From NCBI RefSeq assembly GCF_025961225.1, contig NZ_JAOQNG010000001.1, positions 1,662,501 to 1,726,500 of the forward strand: 64,000 nt of DNA, in the 5' to 3' direction. The position numbers and the translations under genes were made by a program. Positions 33,537-42,446 of this stretch are shown here, one piece after another. The notes under the pieces were generated by a model. The model did not search any database. It saw only the letters and a program-made list of their open reading frames with translations, and had not been told where the DNA came from. This DNA is from Azospirillum canadense (GTDB lineage: Bacteria; Pseudomonadota; Alphaproteobacteria; Azospirillales; Azospirillaceae). Every line of letters starts with the position of its first letter. Position 1 is the stretch's first letter.

Positions 33537-33710
33537 CAGAGACCGTCATAGCCCCCCTCCCGCCTAACCTTGGCGGGCAAAACACCAGAATTCCCGAATC
33601 CGGCTGTATCTTTCCCGTGGCTTGCGCCATTATCGGGTGCGGATGGCTGATACTTCTTCGCCTTCCTTGCCCTGTCATCGTGCGCCTGCGATTCTGGAGC
33701 TGCCCGCCGG

Positions 33711-34538
33711 ATGTTCTATTCCGCCTTTCAAATGATCGCCGCCGGACGAACCGACGTCGGTCGGACGCGGTCGCGCAACGAGGACAGCTTCCACCTCAAT
33801 CCGGACGCCGGCTTGGCGGTGGTGTGCGACGGCATGGGCGGCCACGCGGGCGGGGACATCGCCAGCCGGACGGCTGTGGAGGCCATCGCCGATTTCATCC
33901 AGGAATTTCACCCGGCCGAGGCGGCAAAGACCGGCACGATCACGCCGCCGGACGACGATTGCACGCTCTCCGAATCCCATTCGGTCGAGCCCGCCGTCCA
34001 GAACGCCGTGTCCGTGGTTCGTTCCGCCGTGCAACTGGCCAATCGCCGCATTCACGCGCTGAACGCCGAGCGTGGATTCGTGGAGGGGCGCGGCATGGGC
34101 ACCACCGTGGTCGGGCTTTGGCGGGTTCCGGGAACGGGCAAGCTGGTCGCTTTCCACGCCGGTGACAGCCGCCTCTACCGCCTGCGCGACGGGGAATTGC
34201 GTCAGGTCACCCGCGACCACAGCCTTTACCAGCTCTGGCTCGACAACGGCCGCCGGGGCACGGCGCCACAGCGGAACATCATCGTCCGGGCCCTGGGCAC
34301 CGGGGAACATGTGGACCCCGACATCACGGTCCTGTCGATTCTTCCGGACGATCTGTTCCTGCTGTGCTCCGACGGCCTGAACGGCATGGTGCCCGACGCT
34401 GCGTTGACCCGCATCCTCAGCCGGGAACCGCGGCCGGGACCCGAGGAAAGCTGCATCCGCTTGATCGATACCGCCAACCAGGCCGGTGGACACGATAACA
34501 TCACCACCATCGTGTCGTGGTTCGCTCCGCGCGCATAA
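33711..34538 (+). CDS. PP2C-type serine/threonine protein phosphatase
   Basis: A 275-residue metal-dependent phosphatase of the PPM/PP2C family. Motifs appear in order: TRSRNEDSF (metal-binding D), VVCDGMGGHAGGDIAS (metal sites), FHAGDSRLYRLRDG, DHSLYQLW, LLCSDGLNGM and the final GGHDNIT. Compared with the minimal bacterial PP2C there is an insert at residues 70-110. No transmembrane helix is present. Such enzymes reverse Hanks-type kinase phosphorylation; no kinase gene is in the window. ATG 33711 is used; ATG 33732 is an alternative. It converges with the DUF4384 gene. Confidence 0.92.
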   Translation: MFYSAFQMIAAGRTDVGRTRSRNEDSFHLNPDAGLAVVCDGMGGHAGGDIASRTAVEAIADFIQEFHPAEAAKTGTITPPDDDCTLSESHSVEPAVQNAVSVVRSAVQLANRRIHALNAERGFVEGRGMGTTVVGLWRVPGTGKLVAFHAGDSRLYRLRDGELRQVTRDHSLYQLWLDNGRRGTAPQRNIIVRALGTGEHVDPDITVLSILPDDLFLLCSDGLNGMVPDAALTRILSREPRPGPEESCIRLIDTANQAGGHDNITTIVSWFAPRA

Positions 34539-34571
34539 CCGAGGCGCCGCCTGCGATCATCAAACCGCCGA

Positions 34572-35474
34572 TCACCAAGCCTCGGTCGCGATGAAGCGAG
34601 CGTCCGCCAGCGCACCGGGGCCGGCGGCGTCCAGGACACGTTTCAATTCGGGCAGATAATCCGCCGCAGTCTCCGCTTCCGGCCGCGGTGTCGTGAACAA
34701 GGGCAGGGCGCTTGCCACGACGACGAGGAGTTCATCGCCGAACGGCGGCCCGATGGTCCAGAATCGGCCGCCGGACTTGCGATCGCCAAGGTGTCGAACC
34801 GCGCGCGGTTCGACCCGGCTGCTGGTTTCCATCGGATTCGGCAGCAAATGCACGACGTTGCCGTCCGTGGTGAAGTAGTCCACCTGCAGATGAGCCGGGA
34901 AATCCGGAGCCGCGATGTCCAAGACCAGGCTTTGGCCGGCGCGAAGGGGCGTTCCCTGGGCTTCCAGGCGAATCGACACCGGGGTTGCTGCGGCTGCGTT
35001 CGTCCGCCGCAGGGGTTCGAGCACCGACAATGGTTCGCAAAGGGCAGGGGCACCGTACCGAACCGCGTCTTCCGCCTGTTGACCCGGTGCATAATCCCGC
35101 AGGATGGTGGCGACAATATTCTCCCGCCGGGACGCTGCGATCGTGCCGACGACCATGACCCGTCCATCACTGGTCTCAGCACCGAGAACGCCGCAACGCA
35201 CCGTCCGCAAGGCGGCGCGCAACGCTTCCAGATCCAGAGCAGCCGGTCCAGTTGTGGATTGCGGCTCGTCCATGATGGGATTTGCGGCGTCCGGCGATTC
35301 GATGCGTCCGCCGTTACCCCTCGCTTGAGACCATGCGGAGTGGCAAAGCATCAGAATCGCGGCAGCCACAGCGACGTGGGCAAGGTATGGGCCAAAAAAG
35401 CCCGAAGCCTTGCCGAGCCTGCGCGTTTTGCCGGTCACGCCGCTTCCTCTGCAAACACGTCTGGTCCGCCACAT
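34572..35474 (-). CDS. Membrane-anchored DUF4384-containing protein
   Basis: A 300-residue protein with a basic N-terminus followed by one hydrophobic helix (AHVAVAAAILMLCHSAWS, about residues 33-52), then an exported part. The C-terminal half (TPLRAGQSLVLDIAAPDFPAHLQVDYFTTDGNVVHLLPNP ... FGDELLVVVASALPLF) matches what I know of DUF4384, a beta-rich domain often found with Ser/Thr kinases or caspase-like proteins. The ATG at 35474 follows AAAGGA by four bases. It is convergent with the PP2C gene, which hints at a shared phosphorylation context. Function unknown. Confidence 0.72.
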   Translation of the reverse strand: MWRTRRVCRGSGVTGKTRRLGKASGFFGPYLAHVAVAAAILMLCHSAWSQARGNGGRIESPDAANPIMDEPQSTTGPAALDLEALRAALRTVRCGVLGAETSDGRVMVVGTIAASRRENIVATILRDYAPGQQAEDAVRYGAPALCEPLSVLEPLRRTNAAAATPVSIRLEAQGTPLRAGQSLVLDIAAPDFPAHLQVDYFTTDGNVVHLLPNPMETSSRVEPRAVRHLGDRKSGGRFWTIGPPFGDELLVVVASALPLFTTPRPEAETAADYLPELKRVLDAAGPGALADARFIATEAW

Positions 35475-35678
35475 CCAGTCCTTTGTACAGCGTTTCCGAA
35501 ACGCCTCCAAGGGAGGAGCATACCCCTATGCGCGACCGGACGAGTGGATCGTATAACCGTGATTATGGAAAATGATGTTCGGCGATGGAGCAGGGCGCTT
35601 TTCCATCCCTTCCGGCGGCGGTCCCGATGGACTATGGTCCGGCCCTCTTTTGCGCCATCCTATCGAAGGCTGTTTCGA

Positions 35679-36854
35679 ATGGCTCGATCGTCGTGGATTT
35701 TCGGCTCCGCGCTCGCCTTTTGTCTTTTGCCACTGTCCGCGGGCGCGCAGACGCCCGACTGCACCAAGGCTTCGTCAGCCGCAGACCGAACGGTGTGCGG
35801 CAGTCCCGACCTGAAGGTTGCCGCCGAGGACGTGGCGACGACGTTGCGCGACGTCCTCGACTACACGCCCACCACGGACCGCGATGCCATCCAACGCGCA
35901 CAGCAGGCGTTCTTGGCAGAACGGGAACGCGCCTGCACCGATAAATCCGCCGTCGCCGCATGCCAGAAGCTGTACGAAAAGCGCTCCGCCGACCTCGCGG
36001 ACCAGAATACGGCGGCCCAAAAGAAGCTCTCCGCGCTCGTTGCCGGCATCCCCAAGGATCCGAAGGCCGTCGCCGCGGCGCTTCAGCGCTATGACGGCGC
36101 GGCGGCAAAGGCGTGGCTCGTCTATCTCCATCACACTGGCGCCGTGCCTGCGGCCGACAAGGAAGATCGGATCCGCAAGCTGGTCGGCACGGTCATCGAC
36201 AACGGCCTGCCGAACGATCCCTATCTTCTTGAAGAGATGAAGAATCTCAGCGACGTTGCGACCGCGCCGACGGGCACGATGCTGCTGTTCCTGCGCCACG
36301 TGCTGTCCACGACGGAAATGGACGCGCCGTGCTTCCTGTTCACCAAGCACGGGCAGCCGGCGTTTGAAGCCTTCGGCGCCTTCTGGGGCAATTCCCGCGA
36401 CGAGTCTCCGGGGCTGTGCTCGCCGCCGTCATCGATCTTCGACCTTCCGGAATGGAAGAAGATCGCCGACCGCATGGACCCGGCCATTGAGCCTGCGCTG
36501 GAGGAACGCGGAAGCATCCGCTACGGCTACGAACGCCAGTTCGAGGTCGACGACCTCCAGGCCTCCCTGGTTCCCAGCACCCTGCTGGAGGCGCCGCAAT
36601 CGATCGAAGCCCGCAAAATGGCTGAGCAGCGCCAAAAGGCCGTGGCCGCGTTCCGCGCCTGGAAAGACTTCGACGTCTGGCCGGAGGCCGACTACAAGGC
36701 GGCGGTCACCGCCCTACCCTCCGCAATCGCTGCTACGGCAAAGGTTTACCGGGAAAAGTTCAACCTTCTTCCCCAGGTCGCCGACCAAGCCGCCCGAGCC
36801 GCCGGTGACCGTTTCGTGGCCGGCCGCCTCGGTCTGATCATGCCGGACGACTGA
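35679..36854 (+). CDS. Exported protein with an LprI-like (DUF1311) N-terminal domain
   Basis: A 391-residue protein with signal peptide (SSWIFGSALAFCLLPLSAGA, cleavage before QTPDC). Residues 22-100 carry the LprI/DUF1311 pattern: D-C-T-K-A-S-S-A-A-D-R-T-V-C, later ERERACTD and AACQKLYEKR, with four conserved cysteines likely paired. This domain occurs in lysozyme-inhibitor-like lipoproteins. The remaining 290 residues are helical with two cysteines (DAPCFLF, GLCSPP) and are not recognised. The frame is open upstream, but ATG 35679 gives a proper signal peptide. It is divergent to the DUF4384 gene. Confidence 0.72.
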   Translation: MARSSWIFGSALAFCLLPLSAGAQTPDCTKASSAADRTVCGSPDLKVAAEDVATTLRDVLDYTPTTDRDAIQRAQQAFLAERERACTDKSAVAACQKLYEKRSADLADQNTAAQKKLSALVAGIPKDPKAVAAALQRYDGAAAKAWLVYLHHTGAVPAADKEDRIRKLVGTVIDNGLPNDPYLLEEMKNLSDVATAPTGTMLLFLRHVLSTTEMDAPCFLFTKHGQPAFEAFGAFWGNSRDESPGLCSPPSSIFDLPEWKKIADRMDPAIEPALEERGSIRYGYERQFEVDDLQASLVPSTLLEAPQSIEARKMAEQRQKAVAAFRAWKDFDVWPEADYKAAVTALPSAIAATAKVYREKFNLLPQVADQAARAAGDRFVAGRLGLIMPDD

Positions 36855-36860
36855 GCTGTT

Positions 36861-37658
36861 TCAGAGGGTGATCACGAGCCCGTCGTAGGCGGGCTCAACA
36901 CCCGGCGGGAGAATCTTGCACACGGTGTCGTAATCCATCGTCTGGTCCATGTGGGTCAGGTAAGCGCGTTTGGGCTTGACCCGCGCGATCCACTCCAACG
37001 TGAGCCCAAGATGGGCGTGAACCGGATGCGGCGGCTCGATCCGGCAGCAATCGACAACCCAGACCTCCACACCTTCCAACGCGGCGAACGCATCCTCGCC
37101 GAGGCGGACCACGTCGGTCGAATAGGCAAAATTCCCAATGCGATAGCCGGCGGTCTTCGAGTAACCGTGATCCTGCATAAAGGGCACAACGGACTGCCCA
37201 CGGACCGAGAAAGCGCTCTCGACCGGATGCGGGGCGAGCACAGGGCGATAGTAGGGATCGCCCGGCCGCAACGGCTCGAAGCAGTAGCCGAACCGGCTTT
37301 GTAACTCGGCGAGGTGTTCCGGAAGGGCGTGGGCGGCGATGGGCGCGTGCATCACCCGGCAAAGTTCGCGCAGCTCGTCGATTCCGTGGCTGTGGTCCGC
37401 GTGCGTGTGGGTCCACAGCACGGCGTCGAGGCGGTGGACGTCGGCGGACAGGAGCTGCTGGCGCAGGTCCGGCGAGGTGTCGATCAGGATGCTGACGGCG
37501 CCCTGCCCCTCCCCGCCCAGGCATTGCTCCACAAGAACCGACGGGCGCAGACGCCGGTTCTTCGGATTCGTGGGGTCGCAGGTGCCCCAGCCCTGGGCGA
37601 TCACTGGAACGCCGCGCGAGCCACCGCAGCCAAGGACCGTGACCCGCATGGACGTCAT
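36861..37658 (-). CDS. MBL-fold metallohydrolase, PhnP/phosphodiesterase-like
   Basis: A 265-residue metallo-beta-lactamase-fold enzyme with the metal motif THTHADHSHGIDELREL (H-x-H-x-D-H), a second cluster in ADVHRLDAVLW, and C-terminal LTHMDQTMDY. The start MRVTVLGCGGSRGVPVIAQGWGTCDP is typical of the PhnP-like cyclic phosphodiesterases found after tatD in alphaproteobacteria. The precise substrate is unknown. Its start overlaps the tatD stop by four bases (ATGA). It ends the rlpA-to-phnP-like run. Confidence 0.88.
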   Translation of the reverse strand: MTSMRVTVLGCGGSRGVPVIAQGWGTCDPTNPKNRRLRPSVLVEQCLGGEGQGAVSILIDTSPDLRQQLLSADVHRLDAVLWTHTHADHSHGIDELRELCRVMHAPIAAHALPEHLAELQSRFGYCFEPLRPGDPYYRPVLAPHPVESAFSVRGQSVVPFMQDHGYSKTAGYRIGNFAYSTDVVRLGEDAFAALEGVEVWVVDCCRIEPPHPVHAHLGLTLEWIARVKPKRAYLTHMDQTMDYDTVCKILPPGVEPAYDGLVITL

Positions 37659-38452
37659 GCGGCGGCCTGCCGGGACGGGTCGGCGCGGTCGAATAGGCGG
37701 AAGAAATTTTCCGTGGTGTGGCGTGCCAGATCGGCCGCGTCGACGCCCTTCACCTCCGCCACGCAGGCGGCGGTGTGGGCAACGTAGGCGGGTTCGTTGC
37801 GCTTGCCGCGGAACGGCACCGGAGCCAGATAGGGGGCGTCGGTTTCCACCAAGATGCGGTCGAGCGGAACGTCGCGAACGATGTCCCGCAGCTCCTCCGA
37901 CTTCTTGAAGGTGACGATGCCGGACAGCGACAGGGAGAAGCCGAAATCCAAAGCGTCTTCAGCGAGTTGCCGGCCGGAGCTGAAGCAGTGCAGCAACCCC
38001 TTCACCGGTTGGCCGCCCGCCTCTTCCCGGACGATCCGCATGGTGTCGTCGTCGGCGTCGCGGGTGTGGATGATCAGCGGCAGGCCGGTCTCGACGCTGG
38101 CGCGGATGTGCCGGCGGAAGCATTCCTGCTGAACGTCGCGCGGGCTCTTGTCGTAGAAGTAGTCGAGGCCCGTTTCGCCCAAGCCGATCACCTTCGGGTG
38201 CTTCGACAGCTCCACGAGCCGCTCGACGGTTACGCCGTCGATTTCCTCCGCGGCCTGGTGCGGATGGACACCGAGCGAGCACAGCACGTCGTCGTACCGC
38301 TCCGCCACCGCCAGGATGCGGTCGAAGCGCGACAGGTAGGTGCAGATGGTGACCATCCGCCCCACCCCCGCCTGCCGGGCGCGGTCAACGACCGCGTCCA
38401 GTTCCTCGGCGAAGTCGGGGAAATCGAGATGGCAGTGACTATCGACCAGCAT
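37655..38452 (-). CDS. tatD: TatD-family metal-dependent DNase/hydrolase
   Basis: A 265-residue TIM-barrel hydrolase. Metal ligands are visible: MLVDSHCHLDFPDF (H-x-H), GETGLDYFYD (E), LIIHTRDADDDT and GLLHCFSSG (H), and VETDAPYLAP (D). The family has 3'-5' exonuclease activity in E. coli TatD. The gene follows metG with a six-base gap and overlaps the next gene by four bases. In alphaproteobacteria metG-tatD-MBL is a common triple. Confidence 0.93.
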   Translation of the reverse strand: MLVDSHCHLDFPDFAEELDAVVDRARQAGVGRMVTICTYLSRFDRILAVAERYDDVLCSLGVHPHQAAEEIDGVTVERLVELSKHPKVIGLGETGLDYFYDKSPRDVQQECFRRHIRASVETGLPLIIHTRDADDDTMRIVREEAGGQPVKGLLHCFSSGRQLAEDALDFGFSLSLSGIVTFKKSEELRDIVRDVPLDRILVETDAPYLAPVPFRGKRNEPAYVAHTAACVAEVKGVDAADLARHTTENFFRLFDRADPSRQAAA

Positions 38453-38458
38453 CGTTCG

Positions 38459-40009
38459 TCAGCTCTTCGCTTCTTCCACATAGCGCGGGAAGACGCCCTG
38501 CGGCGCCGGCAGCGCCGTCCCGGCGACCAAGGCGCCGCCCGAGCCCAGCCGGTCGAACCCGCGCGCGTCCGACCCCTGCCCCAGCTGTTCCAGGATCTTC
38601 GCCGACGCGTCGGGCATGATCGGCTGGGTCAGGATGGCGAGGTGGCGCACCGTTTCCGCCAGCACGTAGAGGACCGTACCCATGCGCGCCGGATCGGTCT
38701 TCTTCAGCGCCCAGGGGGCCTGCTCGTCCACATAGCGGTTCGCGTCGCCGATCACCGCCCAGATCGCGTCCAGCGCCTTGTGGAAGGCCTGCTGGCCGAT
38801 CTCCGCGCGGACGATGGGCAGCAGGTTGTAGGCGGAACCCAGCAGCGCGTTGTCGGCCTCCGTGAAGGAGCCCGGCTGCGGCACGGCGGCCCCACAGTTC
38901 TTGTTGATCATCGACAGGGACCGCTGCACCAGGTTCCCGTAGTCGTTGGCCAGGTTGCCGTTGATGCGCTGGACCATCTGCTTGTGCGAGAAGTCGCCGT
39001 CGTTGCCGAACGGCACCTCGCGCAGCAGGAAGTAGCGGGTCTGGTCAAGACCGTAGGTGTTGACCAGGGTCTCCGGCGCGATGACGTTGCCCAGCGACTT
39101 CGACATCTTCTGGCCTTCGATGGTCCACCAACCGTGCGCGAAGACGCGCTTCGGCGGCGCGAGCTTCGCGGCCATCAGGAAGGCCGGCCAATAGACGGCG
39201 TGGAAGCGCAGGATGTCCTTGCCGACCATGTGCAGGTTGGCCGGCCAATATTTGGCGTACTCCCCGCTCTCGTCGGGATAGCCGACCGCGGTGATGTAGT
39301 TGGCGAGCGCGTCGAGCCACACGTACATGATGTGGTCGGGGTTGCCGGGAACCGGGATGCCCCATTTGAAGGTTGTGCGGCTGACCGACAGGTCCTTCAG
39401 CCCCGACTTTACAAAAGCGATGACCTCGTTGCGCTTGCCTGCCGGGGCGATGAAGTCCGGGTTCTTCTCATAGAACTCCAGCAGGCGGTCCTGCCAGGCG
39501 GACAGGCGGAAGAAATAGGACGGTTCCTCCACCCACTCGCACTCCGCACCGGTCGGGGCGATCTTCTTGCCGGTCGGCGAGGTCGTCAGCTCGTCCTCGC
39601 CGTAGAAGGCCTCGTCGCGGACCGAGTACCAGCCGGCGTAGGAACCGAGGTAGATCTCCCCGGCGGCTTCCAGCCGGCGCCACAGGTCCTGGACGGACGT
39701 GATGTGCCGCGGCTCCGTCGTGCGGATGAAGTCGTCGTTCGAGTAGTTCATCAGCGAGACGAGGTCGCGAAAGTTCTTCGACACGCGGTCGGTGAACTCC
39801 TGCGGCGCAATCCCGGCGTTCATGGCCGACTTCTCGACCTTCTGGCCGTGTTCGTCCGTGCCGGTCAGGAACTTCACGTCATAACCGTCGAGCCGCATGA
39901 AGCGGGCCAGCACGTCGCAGGCGAGCGTGGTGTACGCGTGCCCGATGTGCGGCACGTCGTTCACATAATAGATCGGAGTCGTCAGGTAATAGGTCTTCGA
40001 CCCGGTCAT
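38459..40009 (-). CDS. metG: Methionyl-tRNA synthetase
   Basis: A class I synthetase of 516 residues charging tRNA-Met. It has the HIGH motif as VPHIGHAYT, KMSKSLGNVI, and the W-rich anticodon-binding part (YVDEQAPWALKK). The connective peptide has no C-x2-C pair, so this is the zinc-free form, and the C-terminal tRNA-binding (Arc1p-like) domain of the longer form is missing; both are usual in alphaproteobacteria. It lies between holB and tatD in the minus-strand run. Confidence 0.97.
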   Translation of the reverse strand: MTGSKTYYLTTPIYYVNDVPHIGHAYTTLACDVLARFMRLDGYDVKFLTGTDEHGQKVEKSAMNAGIAPQEFTDRVSKNFRDLVSLMNYSNDDFIRTTEPRHITSVQDLWRRLEAAGEIYLGSYAGWYSVRDEAFYGEDELTTSPTGKKIAPTGAECEWVEEPSYFFRLSAWQDRLLEFYEKNPDFIAPAGKRNEVIAFVKSGLKDLSVSRTTFKWGIPVPGNPDHIMYVWLDALANYITAVGYPDESGEYAKYWPANLHMVGKDILRFHAVYWPAFLMAAKLAPPKRVFAHGWWTIEGQKMSKSLGNVIAPETLVNTYGLDQTRYFLLREVPFGNDGDFSHKQMVQRINGNLANDYGNLVQRSLSMINKNCGAAVPQPGSFTEADNALLGSAYNLLPIVRAEIGQQAFHKALDAIWAVIGDANRYVDEQAPWALKKTDPARMGTVLYVLAETVRHLAILTQPIMPDASAKILEQLGQGSDARGFDRLGSGGALVAGTALPAPQGVFPRYVEEAKS

Positions 40010-40090
40010 GTCCGATGCTCTCCCGAGAGTTCGCCGGCCCGGCCCCGGGCCGGATCGGATACGCGTGTCATTGTCGATTAAGTGGCGTCT

Positions 40091-41209
40091 CTATGTGGCC
40101 GCCGCTTCAAGCGTCGCCAAGGCGTTCAGGACCACCTGCTTGCGATCGAGGTTGGCCGATTCCGCACGGGCGAAGAGGCGCGGGACCTTTTCCCACACCT
40201 CCACCCAACGTTCAAGGCCGCGGGCGTTGGCCAGCCGGGTCATCAGCGCGGCCTCTCCCGCCACCACCTCCGCCGGCCAGGCGCCGCGCGCCAGGGAACG
40301 GGCGAAGCGGGCCAACCACCAGACCAGCAGTTCGGTCGCCGTCTCGTACAGCCCTTCATCCTGTTTGCGGGTCAGCTTGTCGCCGAAGGCGTGGGCTGCG
40401 GCGATGTCCAGGCGCGGCAGCGTGCCGAGCAGCCCCATAAGCTCGCGGTAGAGGTCCAGCCCACCGGCGTCGGCGAGGTCGATGGCGCGGCCGATGCTGC
40501 CCTCCGCCAAGCGGGCAAGCGCCGCGCGGTCCTCGTCGACGAGGTCAGGCCTGTGCTTTTTCAACAGGTTAAGAACCGTTTCCTCAGGCAAGGGATGAAG
40601 ATTGAGCTTGCGGCAGCGCGAACGGATGGTGGGCAGCATGCCGCCCGGATTGTCGCTGACCAACAGCAGAAGGGCGCCCGGAGGCGGCTCCTCCAGAATT
40701 TTAAGAATAGCGTTCAAACCACTGAGATTCATGCGATCCGCGCCGTCGATCACCGCCACGCGCCAGCCGCCTTCGGCGGAGGTCTTGCGCAGGAATGGGC
40801 CGATCTTTCGGACGTCGTCCACGGCGATGTCGCGCTTCAGGCGGTCGCGCTTCTCGTCGCGCTGCCGTTCCACGGTCAGCAGGTCGGCGTGGCCGCCGGA
40901 CGCGACGCGCCGCGCAACGGGGTGGTCGGGCGCCAACACAAGCGACGTGGGCGCCTCCGGCGCACCGAACAGCCCGACCTCCGCCACGCCTTGTCCCTGG
41001 GCCAGGACGAAGCGCGCGAAACGGAAGGCCAGCGTGGCCTTCCCGATGCCGGGCGGACCGCCGACCAGCCAGGCGTGCGGCAGCCGACCGGAATTCCAGG
41101 CATCGAGCAGAAGCCGCTCGGCATCCTCGTGACCGGTCAGGTCAGGGTTTCGGCGCGGCACGAGGGCATCGTCCTCGACCACCGGCTCCGGTGCGCGGGC
41201 GCGGCTCAC
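40091..41209 (-). CDS. holB: DNA polymerase III subunit delta prime
   Basis: HolB is part of the clamp loader. The 372-residue protein has an N-terminal extension (to about residue 35), Walker A GGPPGIGKATLAF, a Walker-B-like VAVIDGADRMN, and the SRC motif region PTIRSRCRKL. The zinc-binding cysteines of E. coli delta prime are absent, as in other alphaproteobacteria. A C-terminal helical domain follows. The gene lies between the inserted DUF2147 gene and metG. Confidence 0.93.
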   Translation of the reverse strand: MSRARAPEPVVEDDALVPRRNPDLTGHEDAERLLLDAWNSGRLPHAWLVGGPPGIGKATLAFRFARFVLAQGQGVAEVGLFGAPEAPTSLVLAPDHPVARRVASGGHADLLTVERQRDEKRDRLKRDIAVDDVRKIGPFLRKTSAEGGWRVAVIDGADRMNLSGLNAILKILEEPPPGALLLLVSDNPGGMLPTIRSRCRKLNLHPLPEETVLNLLKKHRPDLVDEDRAALARLAEGSIGRAIDLADAGGLDLYRELMGLLGTLPRLDIAAAHAFGDKLTRKQDEGLYETATELLVWWLARFARSLARGAWPAEVVAGEAALMTRLANARGLERWVEVWEKVPRLFARAESANLDRKQVVLNALATLEAAAT

Positions 41210-41311
41210 CTCAGTGGACCTTTTCGAAAGGGATCATGACGTTGCGCACAGTGGCTCATCCGGCACGTCCGGTCCAGCCCTGTCTCGCGCGGGATGGTTC
41301 TCGCGGGATGG

Positions 41312-41767
41312 TCATCGGCAGCGTTGCTGACTGTCCGGCGCGCGGCTCCAATGATCGGTCCGGCCAAGGAGCGGAATGCCGATGTAACCGCGCAGGCTGA
41401 GGTGATCCGGCCCTTCCGGCGTGATCGTCCCGCTGTAGGTGTTCCCGGATTCCGGGTCGTAGAGCCACCCCCCGGTCCAGCCGCCGTCCCGGCGGCGGAA
41501 GTTGCCGATCATGAGCAGCCCGCACAGGCGCCGCGCCCGCTGGGCCTCGTCGGGATTCTTGCTGTCCAGCCCGGCGTCGGCGCCCGTCCGCTTCTCGACG
41601 TACCAGACCAGGCGGCCGCACAGGTCGGGGCCGCAAGGATACAGTTCCACCGCCGCTTGTTGGTCCGACGTGCGCCAGAGTCCGTAAACGTCCTCCGGCG
41701 CCGCGACCGCGACGGCATGGGGAATGACCAACAGAAGCACCACGCCGACAAATGCCCTGATCCCCAT
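41312..41767 (-). CDS. Exported DUF2147-domain protein
   Basis: A 151-residue protein with a signal peptide (IRAFVGVVLLLVIPHAVAVAA) followed by a DUF2147 domain: EDVYGLWRTSDQQAAVELYPCGPDLCGRLVWY with two cysteines likely bonded, CGLLMIGNFRR, GGWTGGWLYDPESGNTYSGTI and LRGYIGIPLLGRTDHW. DUF2147 proteins are periplasmic beta-barrel-like proteins of unknown function. ATG 41767 has GGAGG five bases ahead and is chosen over GTG 41779. The gene sits between tmk and holB, which are usually adjacent. Confidence 0.88.
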   Translation of the reverse strand: MGIRAFVGVVLLLVIPHAVAVAAPEDVYGLWRTSDQQAAVELYPCGPDLCGRLVWYVEKRTGADAGLDSKNPDEAQRARRLCGLLMIGNFRRRDGGWTGGWLYDPESGNTYSGTITPEGPDHLSLRGYIGIPLLGRTDHWSRAPDSQQRCR

Positions 41768-41795
41768 GACCACCTCCACAACCGCAACGCCGCGA

Positions 41796-42446
41796 TCAGG
41801 AGATGGTCACTCCAAGCCGCCGGGTCACGGCGTCAAGAATGCTGGCCTGCACCGACTCGATGGGATGGGATGCGTCGATGACCGCGCACCGTTCCGGCTC
41901 CCGCGCTGCGATGTCGAGGAATCCGTCGCGCAGCCTGCGATGAAAGTCGATGTCCATGCGTTCGTATCGGTCCTCGCCGCCGCGCCGGCCGATCGCGCGG
42001 GACAGACCAACCTCGACGGGCAAGTCGAGGATCAGCGTCAGGTCCGGGCGGAAGTCGCCCAGCGCGGTGGACTGAAGCGCGCCGACCAGATCGCGCCCGA
42101 GACCAAGCCCATAGCCCTGGTACGCCATGGTGCTGTCGAAGAATCGGTCGCAGATCACCCATCGACCGGCATCCAGCGCCGGCCAGACGGTGCGTTCCAG
42201 ATGGTCGCGCCGAGCCGCCGTGTGCAGCAGCGCCTCCGTCACCGGTCCCCAGCGCCCGGTTTCACCGGACACCAGCAGGGCGCGGATTTCCTCCGCGCCC
42301 TTGGAACCGCCGGGTTCGCGGGTCACCACGACCTCCTTGCCGCAGGCGGCCAAGGCGTCGGCGAGCAGCCGGATCTGGGTCGATTTCCCGGCCCCCTCGC
42401 CGCCTTCCAGCGTGATGAAGCGCCCGCGCGCCGTCGACATGCTCAT
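41796..42446 (-). CDS. tmk: Thymidylate kinase
   Basis: Tmk phosphorylates dTMP to dTDP. The 216-residue protein has the P-loop EGGEGAGKSTQIRLLADAL, the D-R-F segment CDRFFDSTMAYQGYG and the LID region with arginines (ARREGEDR-like IGRRGGEDRYERM). Its ATG overlaps the dac stop by one base (TGATG). The DUF2147 gene follows after 28 bp. Confidence 0.96.
   Translation of the reverse strand: MSMSTARGRFITLEGGEGAGKSTQIRLLADALAACGKEVVVTREPGGSKGAEEIRALLVSGETGRWGPVTEALLHTAARRDHLERTVWPALDAGRWVICDRFFDSTMAYQGYGLGLGRDLVGALQSTALGDFRPDLTLILDLPVEVGLSRAIGRRGGEDRYERMDIDFHRRLRDGFLDIAAREPERCAVIDASHPIESVQASILDAVTRRLGVTIS

Noticed and set aside
37718..40081. 787-codon open plus-strand frame opposite tatD and metG
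   Set aside because: Antisense to two clear housekeeping genes with typical mirror-frame composition.
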